Below, piece after piece: positions 8,881 through 17,740 of a DNA stretch of 63,268 bases. A model generated the notes under the pieces. It saw only the letters and a list, made by a program, of their open reading frames with translations, was not told the origin of the DNA and searched no databases. The stretch's first letter is position 1. Each line of letters begins with the position of its first letter. Source of the DNA: Candidatus Sumerlaeota bacterium (GTDB lineage Bacteria > Sumerlaeota > Sumerlaeia > MWCT01 > JAUWMI01); assembly GCA_030613245.1 (NCBI GenBank), contig JAUWMI010000026.1, positions 1-63,268 on the forward strand, written 5' to 3'. The translations under genes were made by a program, and so were the position numbers.

Positions 8881-10867
8881 GCTCACCAGCCAGAAGGCCG
8901 CACCTGATGCTGCCGGAAGCCCTCGATACTGGCTTGCTGACAAGTACGCAATAGGGCTTCTCGGGCTGCTCGTGCTGCTGACCTTTGCCAATTCCCTCAC
9001 CAATGAGTTCACGTTCGACGATCGTCCGTACATCGCCGAGAACGAATATATTACCGATCTCAAGTACCTGAAAGAGATCTTTACCAAGCCATTCCCACCT
9101 CATATGCCCGACCTGTCGCTCTATCGGCCGCTCGTGGAGCTGTCGTTTATGGTAGATCGCGCCATTGGGCTCCGAGAAAGTCCGTTTGCACTGTATGGTT
9201 TTCCACCAGAAGTAAGCACCCTACCATTTCATATCACCAATCTTCTTATTCATTTCGGCGTCTGCGTCTTGATCTATTTTCTTATCAAGCAACTGCACCC
9301 ATCGCGCTACCTACCATTTTTTGCAGCAGCCATTTTCTCCGTGCATCCGGTACACGTGGAGGTGGTGGCCTCAATTGTAGGCCGTGCTGAATCGCTCTGT
9401 GCCCTTTTCTCTCTTCTGGCGATTTTCTTCTACCTGCGACGTACCCCGGGCGAGCCCTATACATCCATACCCACACTCCTTTCCCTCGCATGCTTCTTCT
9501 GCGCTCTCCTGAGCAAAGAGACGGCGATCATCCTGCCGCTCGTACTGATCATGCTGGAGAATATGCGCAAAGAAAATTCACTCCAGAGCCGCATCTTTCC
9601 CTCTCGCATTGCAGCATACGTGCACACGTACCTCCCTTACCTCGCAGTTGCAATGCTCTACATGACTATCCGGATATGTGTAGTCGGAGAAATTGGCATC
9701 CGCAAAGACATGACATACTTTGCGCAGCGGCCCGGTATTCAATTCATTACGTCAATGCCAATTGTCTTTTTCCTCTACCTTAAGCTCTTGATCTTTCCGC
9801 TCCAGCTAAATGCGGATTATAACTTTCCTGTTCTGCTGTTCGGTCAGTATTCCATTAAGGCGGCGAAGACAATTCTGTCATTCTGGGTGCTTATCGGCCT
9901 GACAACTGTCATCGGGTACCTGGGGCTGAGCGTATACGCTGCAGCTCGGCGCCACCTGCTGGCCATTGCCTTGCTCTGGTTTCTGATCACGCTGCTTCCC
10001 GTATCGAATATTGTTCCCTTTGGCGACATCATGGCCGAGCGATTTCTTTACTTACCCTCAATCGCGTTCTGTGCCGTGGTTGGCGGAGTGCTGGCAAGAG
10101 GAGTGGAGAGATACGGCACCAGGACCAGACCAAAACGCATAGCCGCGCAGTTCGCGTGGGCCATCTTCGTATGCCTGATATTGCTCTATGCGTTGCGTTC
10201 GGCCGTCAGGAACAGCGACTGGAAGGATGAAGTGGCGTTCTGGAAAACGGTCATGCGTGTTGCACCGACAAACAGCGATGCGTACTACGGTCTGGCGCAC
10301 TCATATGCTGATAAACGGAAAGAGGCGCTGAAGAAGGGTAACGTGTTGAAAGTGCAGGGCAAATTTAGCCAATCTGAGCGCTATCTCGACCATGCTGCCT
10401 CTTACGAGCAGAAGGCAATTGAGTTCTACAGCCTGACCATCAAGAAAAATCCTACGTATTATGAAGCCTACGTTAATCTTGCCACCCTGCTGATTGAGGC
10501 AAAAGAGCCGGATTATCTGGAAGCGCGAAGGCTCTACCAGGAAGGCCTCAACCAGTATCCGAGCAACTGGAAATATCTAGACGTGTTTTACTACGGCATT
10601 GGCCTGACCTATGCATTGACCCACGAGTATCAACAGGCTGCAGATTATTTTAAAACGGCCATCCACTTCAAATCGAACGATCCCAAGTACCACATAAACC
10701 TGGGATCAGCCTATGCAAATCTGGACCAATTCGAGCTTGCTCGCAAGGAGTGGGAATATGCGCTCGACATAGATCCGACCAATACTGAAGCCATTAAGAA
10801 TCTAGAAAAGCTAGAAAGGGTTGTCAGTCAGGCAAAGGAACAACAACTTGAAGCACAAACACCGTGA
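8861..10867 (+). CDS. TMTC-like O-mannosyltransferase-type membrane/TPR protein
   Basis: A 668-residue protein starting at GTG 8861, behind AGAGGAGG. The N-terminal 450 residues hold about ten membrane helices with marks of the TMTC (GT105) family: an acidic 'FTFDDRPYIAEN' loop, 'LYRPLVELSF', 'VHPVHVEVVASIVGRAE', 'SKETAI' and 'ERFLYLPSI'. The C-terminal 220 residues are TPR repeats ('YHINLGSAYANLDQFELA', 'ALDIDPTN'). Eukaryotic TMTCs attach mannose to Ser/Thr in the ER lumen; the bacterial homologue would work on the periplasmic face with a polyprenyl-phosphate sugar. With the GT39-like enzyme and the methyltransferases it suggests protein O-glycosylation, which is inference. Confidence 0.8.
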   Translation: MARKKDKLTSQKAAPDAAGSPRYWLADKYAIGLLGLLVLLTFANSLTNEFTFDDRPYIAENEYITDLKYLKEIFTKPFPPHMPDLSLYRPLVELSFMVDRAIGLRESPFALYGFPPEVSTLPFHITNLLIHFGVCVLIYFLIKQLHPSRYLPFFAAAIFSVHPVHVEVVASIVGRAESLCALFSLLAIFFYLRRTPGEPYTSIPTLLSLACFFCALLSKETAIILPLVLIMLENMRKENSLQSRIFPSRIAAYVHTYLPYLAVAMLYMTIRICVVGEIGIRKDMTYFAQRPGIQFITSMPIVFFLYLKLLIFPLQLNADYNFPVLLFGQYSIKAAKTILSFWVLIGLTTVIGYLGLSVYAAARRHLLAIALLWFLITLLPVSNIVPFGDIMAERFLYLPSIAFCAVVGGVLARGVERYGTRTRPKRIAAQFAWAIFVCLILLYALRSAVRNSDWKDEVAFWKTVMRVAPTNSDAYYGLAHSYADKRKEALKKGNVLKVQGKFSQSERYLDHAASYEQKAIEFYSLTIKKNPTYYEAYVNLATLLIEAKEPDYLEARRLYQEGLNQYPSNWKYLDVFYYGIGLTYALTHEYQQAADYFKTAIHFKSNDPKYHINLGSAYANLDQFELARKEWEYALDIDPTNTEAIKNLEKLERVVSQAKEQQLEAQTP

Positions 10868-11025
10868 CGCGACGCCCGAACTATTTCGGAAAAGGAAGTC
10901 ATTGACAGCTTTCAGGTAAGACACGCAGAATCGGTTCTGTTCCGCGACAGACCGTCTGCATCGGCTGTTGCAACTTCAAAGGTGCAGGGCTCGTCGTTCC
11001 TGGAGCCTCATCCTGGATTGATATA

Positions 11026-11056
11026 GGAGCGACCCGCCGCGGCGGGCGGCTCGCCC
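11026..11056. repeat. GC-rich palindrome, CCCGCCGCGGCGGG core
   Basis: GAGCGA and GGCTC arms surround the perfect palindrome CCCGCCGCGGCGGG. It is similar in size and style to the GTAGGGGC set but has other ends. It sits directly before the next gene and overlaps the region upstream of the alternative TTG start at 11058. Confidence 0.6.
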
Positions 11057-11084
11057 GTTGAAAGAGAAAGTAACCCACACACTC

Positions 11085-12689
11085 ATGGTTTCAAATCTCC
11101 AGCCCCCGCTTGCAGAGATAATCCGATGTCCGCGCTGCGGCTGCCGGTTTGCCAACGCTCGGGTGGTTGACGAGCTGAGCTCCGCTGGAGAGCATCTGAG
11201 TTGCGCAAAGTGCACCAATCGCTACCCGATCCGTAACGGAATTCCATACCTGGTAACGCGTGGCCCTCAAACTCTCCATACCATTCACGAGCTCCTCATG
11301 TACTCGCACTTTTACGAGCGGCTCCGGCAGCGCCGCATTGAGCGGGACCGCCTGGAAGAGAAATTCAGCGAGTTTTCAAGTTCGATTCAGATCTACCGGA
11401 CAACGTTCTACAATGGGATCAGCCGCATTGACTTCAGCAAAAGGCCACTGATCTGCGATGTGGGAGCGGGGATGTGCGAAACCTCCTACGTGCTGAGTCA
11501 AAAAGGGGCGCGAGTAGTAGCGACGGATTTCTCACCGCTCGACCTTCTCAATCCGCGTCTCTTTTCGCTGCATACAGAGGAGGTTCACGATTTCTATCAA
11601 GCATTTGACGGGATAGCGCCAATTGATGCCGATGCTGCAGGGCTGCGTCGTGTCGTGTGTGAGGCAACATTACTTCCATTCAATGACGAGACGTTTGATG
11701 TGGTCTTCTGCCGCTCAACGATGCATCATCTGACCGATATCCCAAGTGCCTTCGCGGAAATGGCACGCATCCTGAAGCCCACAGGATCATTGGTCATTGT
11801 CTGCGAACCCGGACGCTCGGTTCTGGATAGCGAAAAGCAGTACCTCGACTATCTGCTCGACTACCAGGAAGGAATCAACGAGAAGGCGCCTACAGTTTTT
11901 ACATTCTGGCACGCACTGCGCAAAACCGGCTTCGGGGAGATTTCGATTGAATGCTACAGTCCAGCATTCGGACACCGAGTCAGCAAACTGCTCAGACGTT
12001 TCAACCTTCATCCTGACCCACAAAAGTATGCCGGTATGCATGCCTCCTCGCGCTACGGCTTGCTGCCATTCGTCTGGTTGGGATGCGTGGTGAATATTTA
12101 CGCAACAAAGATACGGCGCGTGCGGAGGGTGCCACCGAAGTTGCGCACAACACCAATACCGGAGGGGTCGAACCTATCAACTATCCTACCCGAACCGCTG
12201 GCCGAGCTCATCTTTGCATTTGAAAAGAATCTTCCGGTATTACGGCGAATCATTCGCAGCCAAATTCCTGCCGCCGCATTGAAACAGGAAATCGATTTCT
12301 CTAAGCATCTCCCGCATCTGAACCGCGTGGGATGGCGGCCGCCGGAAATCATTGGCGTCGAGAAAGCTCGCTATCCCCTTAGCGATGCAATTTGCTTCCT
12401 GCAAGGCGATCCAGCGGCATCCCAGCTGGAGATCGAGCTCTTTGGAGTGCCGCGTCGCGTAGCCAAGCGGTTTTCCCTCTCCATTGTCGTCAATGATATC
12501 CCGCTGACCTTGGAGCATAGCATCAAGCCAGGCTGGCAGACCTTGCTGGTGAATTTAGCGCCGGTGCCAGACAAATCTGTACTGGAGGTACATCTGCATC
12601 AGAACGGTTTGTTCCGACCATGTGATATTTTCGGCGTTGAAGACTCTCGCGAGATCGGCATCGGTATCAAACGAATTCGCGTTGCTTAA
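11085..12689 (+). CDS. Second Trm112-ribbon SAM methyltransferase
   Basis: A 534-residue protein from ATG 11085; TTG 11058 would add nine residues, and neither start has a strong ribosome site. The N-terminal zinc ribbon has 'IIRCPRCGCRF' and 'LSCAKCTNRYPIRNGIPYLV'. The class I methyltransferase domain has 'ICDVGAGMCETSYVL' and 'VVATDFSPLDLL', with motif 'VVFCRSTMHHLTD'. An extra C-terminal beta-rich domain of about 110 residues ('QLEIELFGVPRRV' onward) may bind a substrate or carbohydrate. It parallels the gene at 7525 but is not a close copy. A role in modifying the product of the glycan island is inferred from position. Confidence 0.8.
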   Translation: MVSNLQPPLAEIIRCPRCGCRFANARVVDELSSAGEHLSCAKCTNRYPIRNGIPYLVTRGPQTLHTIHELLMYSHFYERLRQRRIERDRLEEKFSEFSSSIQIYRTTFYNGISRIDFSKRPLICDVGAGMCETSYVLSQKGARVVATDFSPLDLLNPRLFSLHTEEVHDFYQAFDGIAPIDADAAGLRRVVCEATLLPFNDETFDVVFCRSTMHHLTDIPSAFAEMARILKPTGSLVIVCEPGRSVLDSEKQYLDYLLDYQEGINEKAPTVFTFWHALRKTGFGEISIECYSPAFGHRVSKLLRRFNLHPDPQKYAGMHASSRYGLLPFVWLGCVVNIYATKIRRVRRVPPKLRTTPIPEGSNLSTILPEPLAELIFAFEKNLPVLRRIIRSQIPAAALKQEIDFSKHLPHLNRVGWRPPEIIGVEKARYPLSDAICFLQGDPAASQLEIELFGVPRRVAKRFSLSIVVNDIPLTLEHSIKPGWQTLLVNLAPVPDKSVLEVHLHQNGLFRPCDIFGVEDSREIGIGIKRIRVA

Positions 12690-12704
12690 CGACAAGAACC
12701 ACCT

Positions 12705-13535
12705 ATGAACACCCATGTTAAACCCAAGCCATACGCTGGCCTGCACCTCGGCGTAGTGCCTTATCTGAACGTCAAGCCACTGATCTGGAACATTGAAGCT
12801 CTGGCGCCTGGCCTTGAGGTCATAACGGCAGTGCCTCGTGACCTTACGGCTATGCTCGATGCTGGCCAGGTTAACGTGGGCATTACTCCGGTGGCCGCAT
12901 ACTTTCATCATCCCGGCTATAGCATTGTGCCCGGCATCTCAATTGCCTGCAAGGGTGAAGCGCGTAGTGTAGTGCTTTTCTCAAAGACGCCAGTGGAACA
13001 GATTCGCTCAGTGCTGCTTGATCGCAGCTCGTTGAGCTCCATTGCCTTGTTCCGCGTGCTGCTGCGCGAGCACTTTCAAATCAGCCCGGCACTAACGCTT
13101 TCTGAAGAACCGATTTCCTGCTTTCCGCTCTCCAAGGAGAGTTCGTGCGATGCGTTTCTCATCATTGGCAACGCTGCCATGCAGGTGCAAAAACCATTTC
13201 CGTACCGCTATGACCTCGGCGAGGCATGGCACCAGCTCACTGGTCTTCCATTCGTATTTGCCTTCTGGGCAGTGCGAGAAGACCAACATCTGCGGGATTT
13301 CGACCGCGTGCTCGTGCGAAGTAAACAGGAGGGCCTGAAACACCTTGCAGACATTGCGCGCGCAGAAAGCCAGCACCTGAACATTCCTGAATCCCTCTGT
13401 TACCAGTACCTGAGCCGAAACATGCGATACGACCTCGGCGAGTGCGAACTCGAGGGCATCAGACGCTTCCAGGAGCTCCTGACCGCACAGGGCCTGTGTC
13501 CACCGCACGTCGAGCTCAAGTTTTACCGCGCATGA
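12705..13535 (+). CDS. mqnA: Chorismate dehydratase, futalosine menaquinone pathway
   Basis: A 276-residue protein matching MqnA throughout: 'LGVVPYLNVKPLIW' at the N-terminus, 'VNVGITPVAAYFHH', 'ISIACKGEARSVVLFS', 'FLIIGNAAM' and 'TGLPFVFAFWAVRE'. It converts chorismate to 3-[(1-carboxyvinyl)oxy]benzoate, the first step of the futalosine route to menaquinone, and has a periplasmic-binding-protein-like fold. It starts 16 bases after the methyltransferase stop and may be carried on the same transcript. No other mqn gene is in the window. The family and function call is firm. Confidence 0.93.
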   Translation: MNTHVKPKPYAGLHLGVVPYLNVKPLIWNIEALAPGLEVITAVPRDLTAMLDAGQVNVGITPVAAYFHHPGYSIVPGISIACKGEARSVVLFSKTPVEQIRSVLLDRSSLSSIALFRVLLREHFQISPALTLSEEPISCFPLSKESSCDAFLIIGNAAMQVQKPFPYRYDLGEAWHQLTGLPFVFAFWAVREDQHLRDFDRVLVRSKQEGLKHLADIARAESQHLNIPESLCYQYLSRNMRYDLGECELEGIRRFQELLTAQGLCPPHVELKFYRA

Positions 13536-14082
13536 TAATCGTCGCAGGTCTACCGCATGGGAGCAGCATTCCCGGTGCGCTCTTGGGCTGCTCCCGGGCA
13601 ATACGCGCAAGCTTAGCGACAGACGATTCCCATGCGGAAAGATTTACTCAAAGACCTCCATTTTATCAGTACCTCGGCCAAATCTGCTGGGCCGTCTTCT
13701 CACATACTCCTTGCATGGGCAGTTAAATGCTGACCGGCTGTTTTCAGCTCCATTTGCGGACTTTGAACGTCCTCAAAGTCCTTCACCATCAGCGTCTCCT
13801 CTGGAATGGCTTTGTATTTACAAGTTAAGTGTCTACAGCAACTCGCGGACGGTTCATTTTCCTATTCCCCACAATCAGTCTTGCCTAATGATTCGAAAAG
13901 GGTGGCTTTTTTGCTTGACTCTCAGGGCGATAAAAAAATAAACTCTGACTTTAATTCCGTTGGATGAAAAGCCCTGTAACAACTCGCCTATTCACAACCC
14001 GTTGGGGCATCTTTTGAATGTTGACATCAAGCTGATTTGGACATAGTCTTATGAAAAGATAATTCGAAAGGGGATTTTTGGA
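13536..14082. other. Intergenic region, no gene seen
   Basis: A 547-base spacer. A small frame at 13711-13941 has no recognisable content. The only element I can support is the promoter-like pair at 14021-14049 in front of the next gene. Confidence 0.5.
14021..14049 (+). promoter_or_regulatory. Candidate sigma70 promoter
   Basis: A perfect TTGACA (14021-14026), a 17-base spacer and TAGTCT (14044-14049, 3 of 6). This puts the transcript start about 27 bases before the ATG at 14083, with AAAGGGG as ribosome site between them. Confidence 0.5.
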
Positions 14083-17000
14083 ATGAAAAAGTTCTTATGT
14101 CTCATTTCTGTGCTAGCCGTGTTTCTGATCGCTGGGATGGCACAGGCCCAGGTACTCTTCTCAGATACCTTCACGGGGATGGATGGCAGCAAACCCCAGC
14201 ATTGGGTAACGTTAAATGCCCCGGCTGTTGGCTTCTGGTATCTCCAGAATGGGCAGTTTGCCACAGGGAATGGGGACGATATCTTGGGAACCTATTCCTA
14301 CGCTCTGATCAATGTTCCCGGCGCGGCAGACTGGACTGATTATCAGGTGCAAGTAGATGCCTGGATGCTCGCGCCCCAGGCCAATGGAAAAACCATCCTG
14401 GTGGGCCGCTGGCAAGACCCAAACAACCACTATGAAGGCTACCTGGAGACCTATCAGGGTAAGCGCGTGCTGACTATTGAAAAGGTCAGCGGTGGCAATC
14501 GCATCATGCTGGCGAAAGCAGTGGACGGAGTGAGCGGGGTCACTATCTCACCAATTGAAAGAGGAAAGTCGCCTGCGGATAGCAAGCACTTCGTGTTGAG
14601 TTTCAAGGGAAGCCAGATTTCGCTCAGTTACGCCGGAGCCGTTTCGATCAGTGCTACAGATGCTGAGTTCTCCCGCGGCACTGGCGGTATTGGTCAGTGG
14701 GATAACTTTCTCTTCTTCGACAATGTGATTGTCCAGAATCTTGGTGCACCTGTGCAAGCACTGGCAATCTCGCCGGCTGCTCCTCCCGAGCAACCAATGC
14801 CAGAGGTTCCAGCGGCCCCAGCACCACCTCCTCCCTCTGAAGAAGCAGGTGCTACCTACCGCATTACTATTGGCACGCAGCTGGACGAGACTATTGCGCA
14901 ACGGTTGAAGAAACAACTTGAAGGGTGGGGCTATGCGCCTGTGCATCTGATTCAGGCCGATCAAGGCGTCAACGTGCTTCAGGGTAACTACCTGTCCACC
15001 AATGAGGCCGAGCGTGCAAAGCAGTTTCTGACTGAGGAAGGTCTAAGCCCCGGCGACATTGTTACGATGGCTGGTGGCGCAGCACAATTGGCCGCGGGGG
15101 GCGGTGCCACAGTCCAAAAGAATTTCCGCGTCATGGTCAATGAGTTTGGCCGGGAACCCGATGCACGAAACCTGAAGGATCAGCTGGAAAGCGACGGCTA
15201 TGCAGGTATTGATATTGTAGAGGACATGAATCGCTATATTGTCTATGTCATGCAGTTTGCCACTGAGTCGGAGGCAAAGAAGCTCGCGTCGGTTCTGACG
15301 CAAGACGGGTATCGAGCGAGCCGGGTAGCAGAGGTGGCAGAGCGGCTTCCTGTTACTCCGCCCCCCACGCTAGCCAAACCCAAAGCCACGCCGGCTCAGC
15401 CGATTATACCGGAGACTGTCAGGGCGGAATGGCAGCAGCTCACTTCGAAAGAAAGAGAGCGCGTCATTGAAACTATCCGGCTGGAGCAGGTGCTCCGCTC
15501 CGGTGATGTGCTGGCACAGGAAGTCATTGACCTGAAGAGAAGATTCGAGCAACTCACGGAGGGCCAAAAACAAATCGTCCGATTAATCCGCGAAAAAACC
15601 GAGGAACAAACCCGCATACAACAGCAGGTCCTCCGACTGTTTGATCAGGTCGAAAAGGCAATGGATGAGCAAAACTGGGATCGCGCGGAGGCCTACTTAG
15701 TCCAAGTTCGAGAAATAGACCCCTTCAATCCCAAAATTGAGTTGAAGGAAGGAGTGATTAAGAATCTGAGACAGAACATTCTCTTTGATGGGCAAGATAA
15801 ATTTGTTGCCTCAATGCGCAACGAGCAGATTAGCGCCGCCAAGAAGAGCGCCCAGGAGCTCGAGCAGCAAGGTAACCTTGAGGCAGCCATTGCCAAATGG
15901 GAAAGCGTGAAGATGCTGGTTGACATGAAGGGCTCCGAGCATCGCAATGCGCTTGAAAACGTTGGTAGACTGCGTGGCAAGATCGAGACACAGCGTCGAG
16001 CCGACGATCTGCGCAGATCTCGCCAGGAGTACATCACTTACGCCATTGCAGGACTGTTGGTGGTTCTCATCCTGATTACCGTTCTCATCATGGTGCGGTC
16101 GCGCCGCCGCGATCGTGAACTACTACGCCAGGTGCAAGAACTCACCATGCAACCGCCCCTGGAACTGGCAGAGGGAAAGGCTCCGCTAGAAATTCCCGAG
16201 CCGACCAAGCGCAGACCGCTCGGTCGTAAGAAACCATCCAAACCCAAGGTAGAGGAAGAGCCAGCGCCACCTCCTGAGCCGGCACCGATACCTGAAACCC
16301 TTGACGAGCAAATACCCGAGCCAGAACCTATCCCGGAGATCCCATCAGAGGAAGAAATCATAATTGATACAGTCAGTCTGGATCAGACGGAACCGGTGAC
16401 GACTCAAATACCCGCAGGCGAAATAGAGGAAGAACCGGTCGAAAAAGTGGCACCGGCACCGGCAGAGGATGAAAAAATCACTCCAGTTGAGATGGAGCCG
16501 GATGTCATGCTCGAGCCAACACCATCAGAGGACAAGGAGAAAGAAGAAGAAAAAAAGGAGGAACCACTCTATAGCTCGATCACCCTGGACGGTATTGATC
16601 TTGGTCCAACGACACCAGAAGAGACCGGAGGAGAGGAAAAATCGACCAGTGACATTGACGTTGATATGGGAATTGATGAGCTGCTCTCGGCAGGTCTCCC
16701 TGGCGCCCCGGAGAAGGCTCCCGATGAAACGCAAAAGATCCCCCCAGCTGAGGAGGAGCCTCGCCCTCTGGCCGAACAACCTGAACCTCAGGCGCCTGCA
16801 AAAGAAGAAATCCCGTCTCCAGCGCCCGGTGCTGCCCCAAAACCCGACGACATTACCACACAAGAGGAGGAGCCCGCAGTCGCAAAAGCTGTCTACGAAC
16901 AGAACTTTGACAACGAACCTCTGGGTGAAAAGCCAAAGAATTGGACTGGAGACTATGAATACGCATCGCTTGTTGTGAGCAACCAATCGCCAGTGCCCGG

Positions 17001-17451
17001 ATCAAAGCAGCACCTGAAATGCGAGAAGAAGACCGGTGCCGGTTCCGCATATTATACGTGCAAGTTTCCAGACGTCACCGGCGAAATTGAAATTGAGTTC
17101 GATATTCGCTGCGACGATAAAAATAAATACTTACTTGGCTTTTATATTGAAAAGGACAACGACTTTCGTCAGTCAATCCATACTATTATTCATCGGACTG
17201 AGACCAAGGCAAAACCAACGCTCCGGATCCAGGGCGAACCGACCCCGTACGAGCTGAAAACCTGGCGTCACGTTCGGTACCTGATTAACCTGCATAACGG
17301 AACAGTCAATGGGTACGTGGATAACGACCTTGTTGCAGATAACGTCAAATTAGCCAGCCCTCCACGCAAGCTCAATTCGTTGTCAATTCGCGACAACCTG
17401 GCCACCATAGGAGTCTTGCTAATTGACAATGTCAAGATTATCAAGAAATAG
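14083..17451 (+). CDS. One-TM protein with LamG-like and SPOR-like domains
   Basis: A 1122-residue protein. In order it has a signal peptide (cut near AQAQ, residue 22), a LamG/3-keto-disaccharide-hydrolase-like beta sandwich (about 24-220), a Pro-rich linker, and two SPOR-like domains (about 257-330 and 345-420). A long coiled-coil and TPR-like stretch (about 445-640) follows, then a membrane helix at about 650-670 ending in RSRRRDREL. After it come a Pro/Glu-rich region of about 260 residues and a second LamG-like sandwich (937-1122). SPOR domains bind denuded peptidoglycan; LamG-like folds bind glycans. If the signal peptide is cleaved, the second sandwich is cytoplasmic, which is odd. The function is unknown; a cell-wall-linked scaffold is my guess. 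Confidence 0.75.
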   Translation: MKKFLCLISVLAVFLIAGMAQAQVLFSDTFTGMDGSKPQHWVTLNAPAVGFWYLQNGQFATGNGDDILGTYSYALINVPGAADWTDYQVQVDAWMLAPQANGKTILVGRWQDPNNHYEGYLETYQGKRVLTIEKVSGGNRIMLAKAVDGVSGVTISPIERGKSPADSKHFVLSFKGSQISLSYAGAVSISATDAEFSRGTGGIGQWDNFLFFDNVIVQNLGAPVQALAISPAAPPEQPMPEVPAAPAPPPPSEEAGATYRITIGTQLDETIAQRLKKQLEGWGYAPVHLIQADQGVNVLQGNYLSTNEAERAKQFLTEEGLSPGDIVTMAGGAAQLAAGGGATVQKNFRVMVNEFGREPDARNLKDQLESDGYAGIDIVEDMNRYIVYVMQFATESEAKKLASVLTQDGYRASRVAEVAERLPVTPPPTLAKPKATPAQPIIPETVRAEWQQLTSKERERVIETIRLEQVLRSGDVLAQEVIDLKRRFEQLTEGQKQIVRLIREKTEEQTRIQQQVLRLFDQVEKAMDEQNWDRAEAYLVQVREIDPFNPKIELKEGVIKNLRQNILFDGQDKFVASMRNEQISAAKKSAQELEQQGNLEAAIAKWESVKMLVDMKGSEHRNALENVGRLRGKIETQRRADDLRRSRQEYITYAIAGLLVVLILITVLIMVRSRRRDRELLRQVQELTMQPPLELAEGKAPLEIPEPTKRRPLGRKKPSKPKVEEEPAPPPEPAPIPETLDEQIPEPEPIPEIPSEEEIIIDTVSLDQTEPVTTQIPAGEIEEEPVEKVAPAPAEDEKITPVEMEPDVMLEPTPSEDKEKEEEKKEEPLYSSITLDGIDLGPTTPEETGGEEKSTSDIDVDMGIDELLSAGLPGAPEKAPDETQKIPPAEEEPRPLAEQPEPQAPAKEEIPSPAPGAAPKPDDITTQEEEPAVAKAVYEQNFDNEPLGEKPKNWTGDYEYASLVVSNQSPVPGSKQHLKCEKKTGAGSAYYTCKFPDVTGEIEIEFDIRCDDKNKYLLGFYIEKDNDFRQSIHTIIHRTETKAKPTLRIQGEPTPYELKTWRHVRYLINLHNGTVNGYVDNDLVADNVKLASPPRKLNSLSIRDNLATIGVLLIDNVKIIKK

Positions 17452-17512
17452 CTGGTGCTAAAGAAACCGATTGTCATATACTCTCCAAAGCAGACAGTTA
17501 TTCGGTAATTCG

Positions 17513-17545
17513 TTACCGCAAAGCGCGGTAGCGCCGTGCTTTACG
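17513..17545. repeat. Imperfect hairpin after the LamG/SPOR gene
   Basis: TTACCGCAAAGCGCGG is followed, after a short loop, by CCGTGCTTTACG, giving an imperfect stem. It lies 60 bases after the stop at 17451. There is no T-run, so a terminator role is uncertain; it may be another palindromic repeat. Confidence 0.4.
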
Positions 17546-17740
17546 AAGGGCCTGGTATCTGGCATAATCCTTGCGATGCTTATTAAATTGCACTGATCAG
17601 AGGGTCCAATTCGACTCTGTGGAGGATGGCTTGACACCTGGAGCTCCTGTTCAAGTTGTCTAAAGGTCTGACGATCTGCTGCTCATTATTCTGTACACGA
17701 CGCTATTCCTGTTCCACTCTACAAAGGATGCTCTGGCAAC

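Noticed and set aside
13909-13926. A GG...GC pair that looked like a sigma54 promoter
   Set aside because: The spacing between GG and GC is 7 bases; sigma54 promoters need 10.
13711-13941. A 76-residue reading frame between mqnA and the LamG/SPOR gene
   Set aside because: No recognisable sequence, no ribosome site and nothing around it to support a gene.
17600-17620. GGTCCAATTCGACTCTG resembling a tRNA T-loop
   Set aside because: No acceptor, D or anticodon stem can be paired around it; no tRNA was found in the window.
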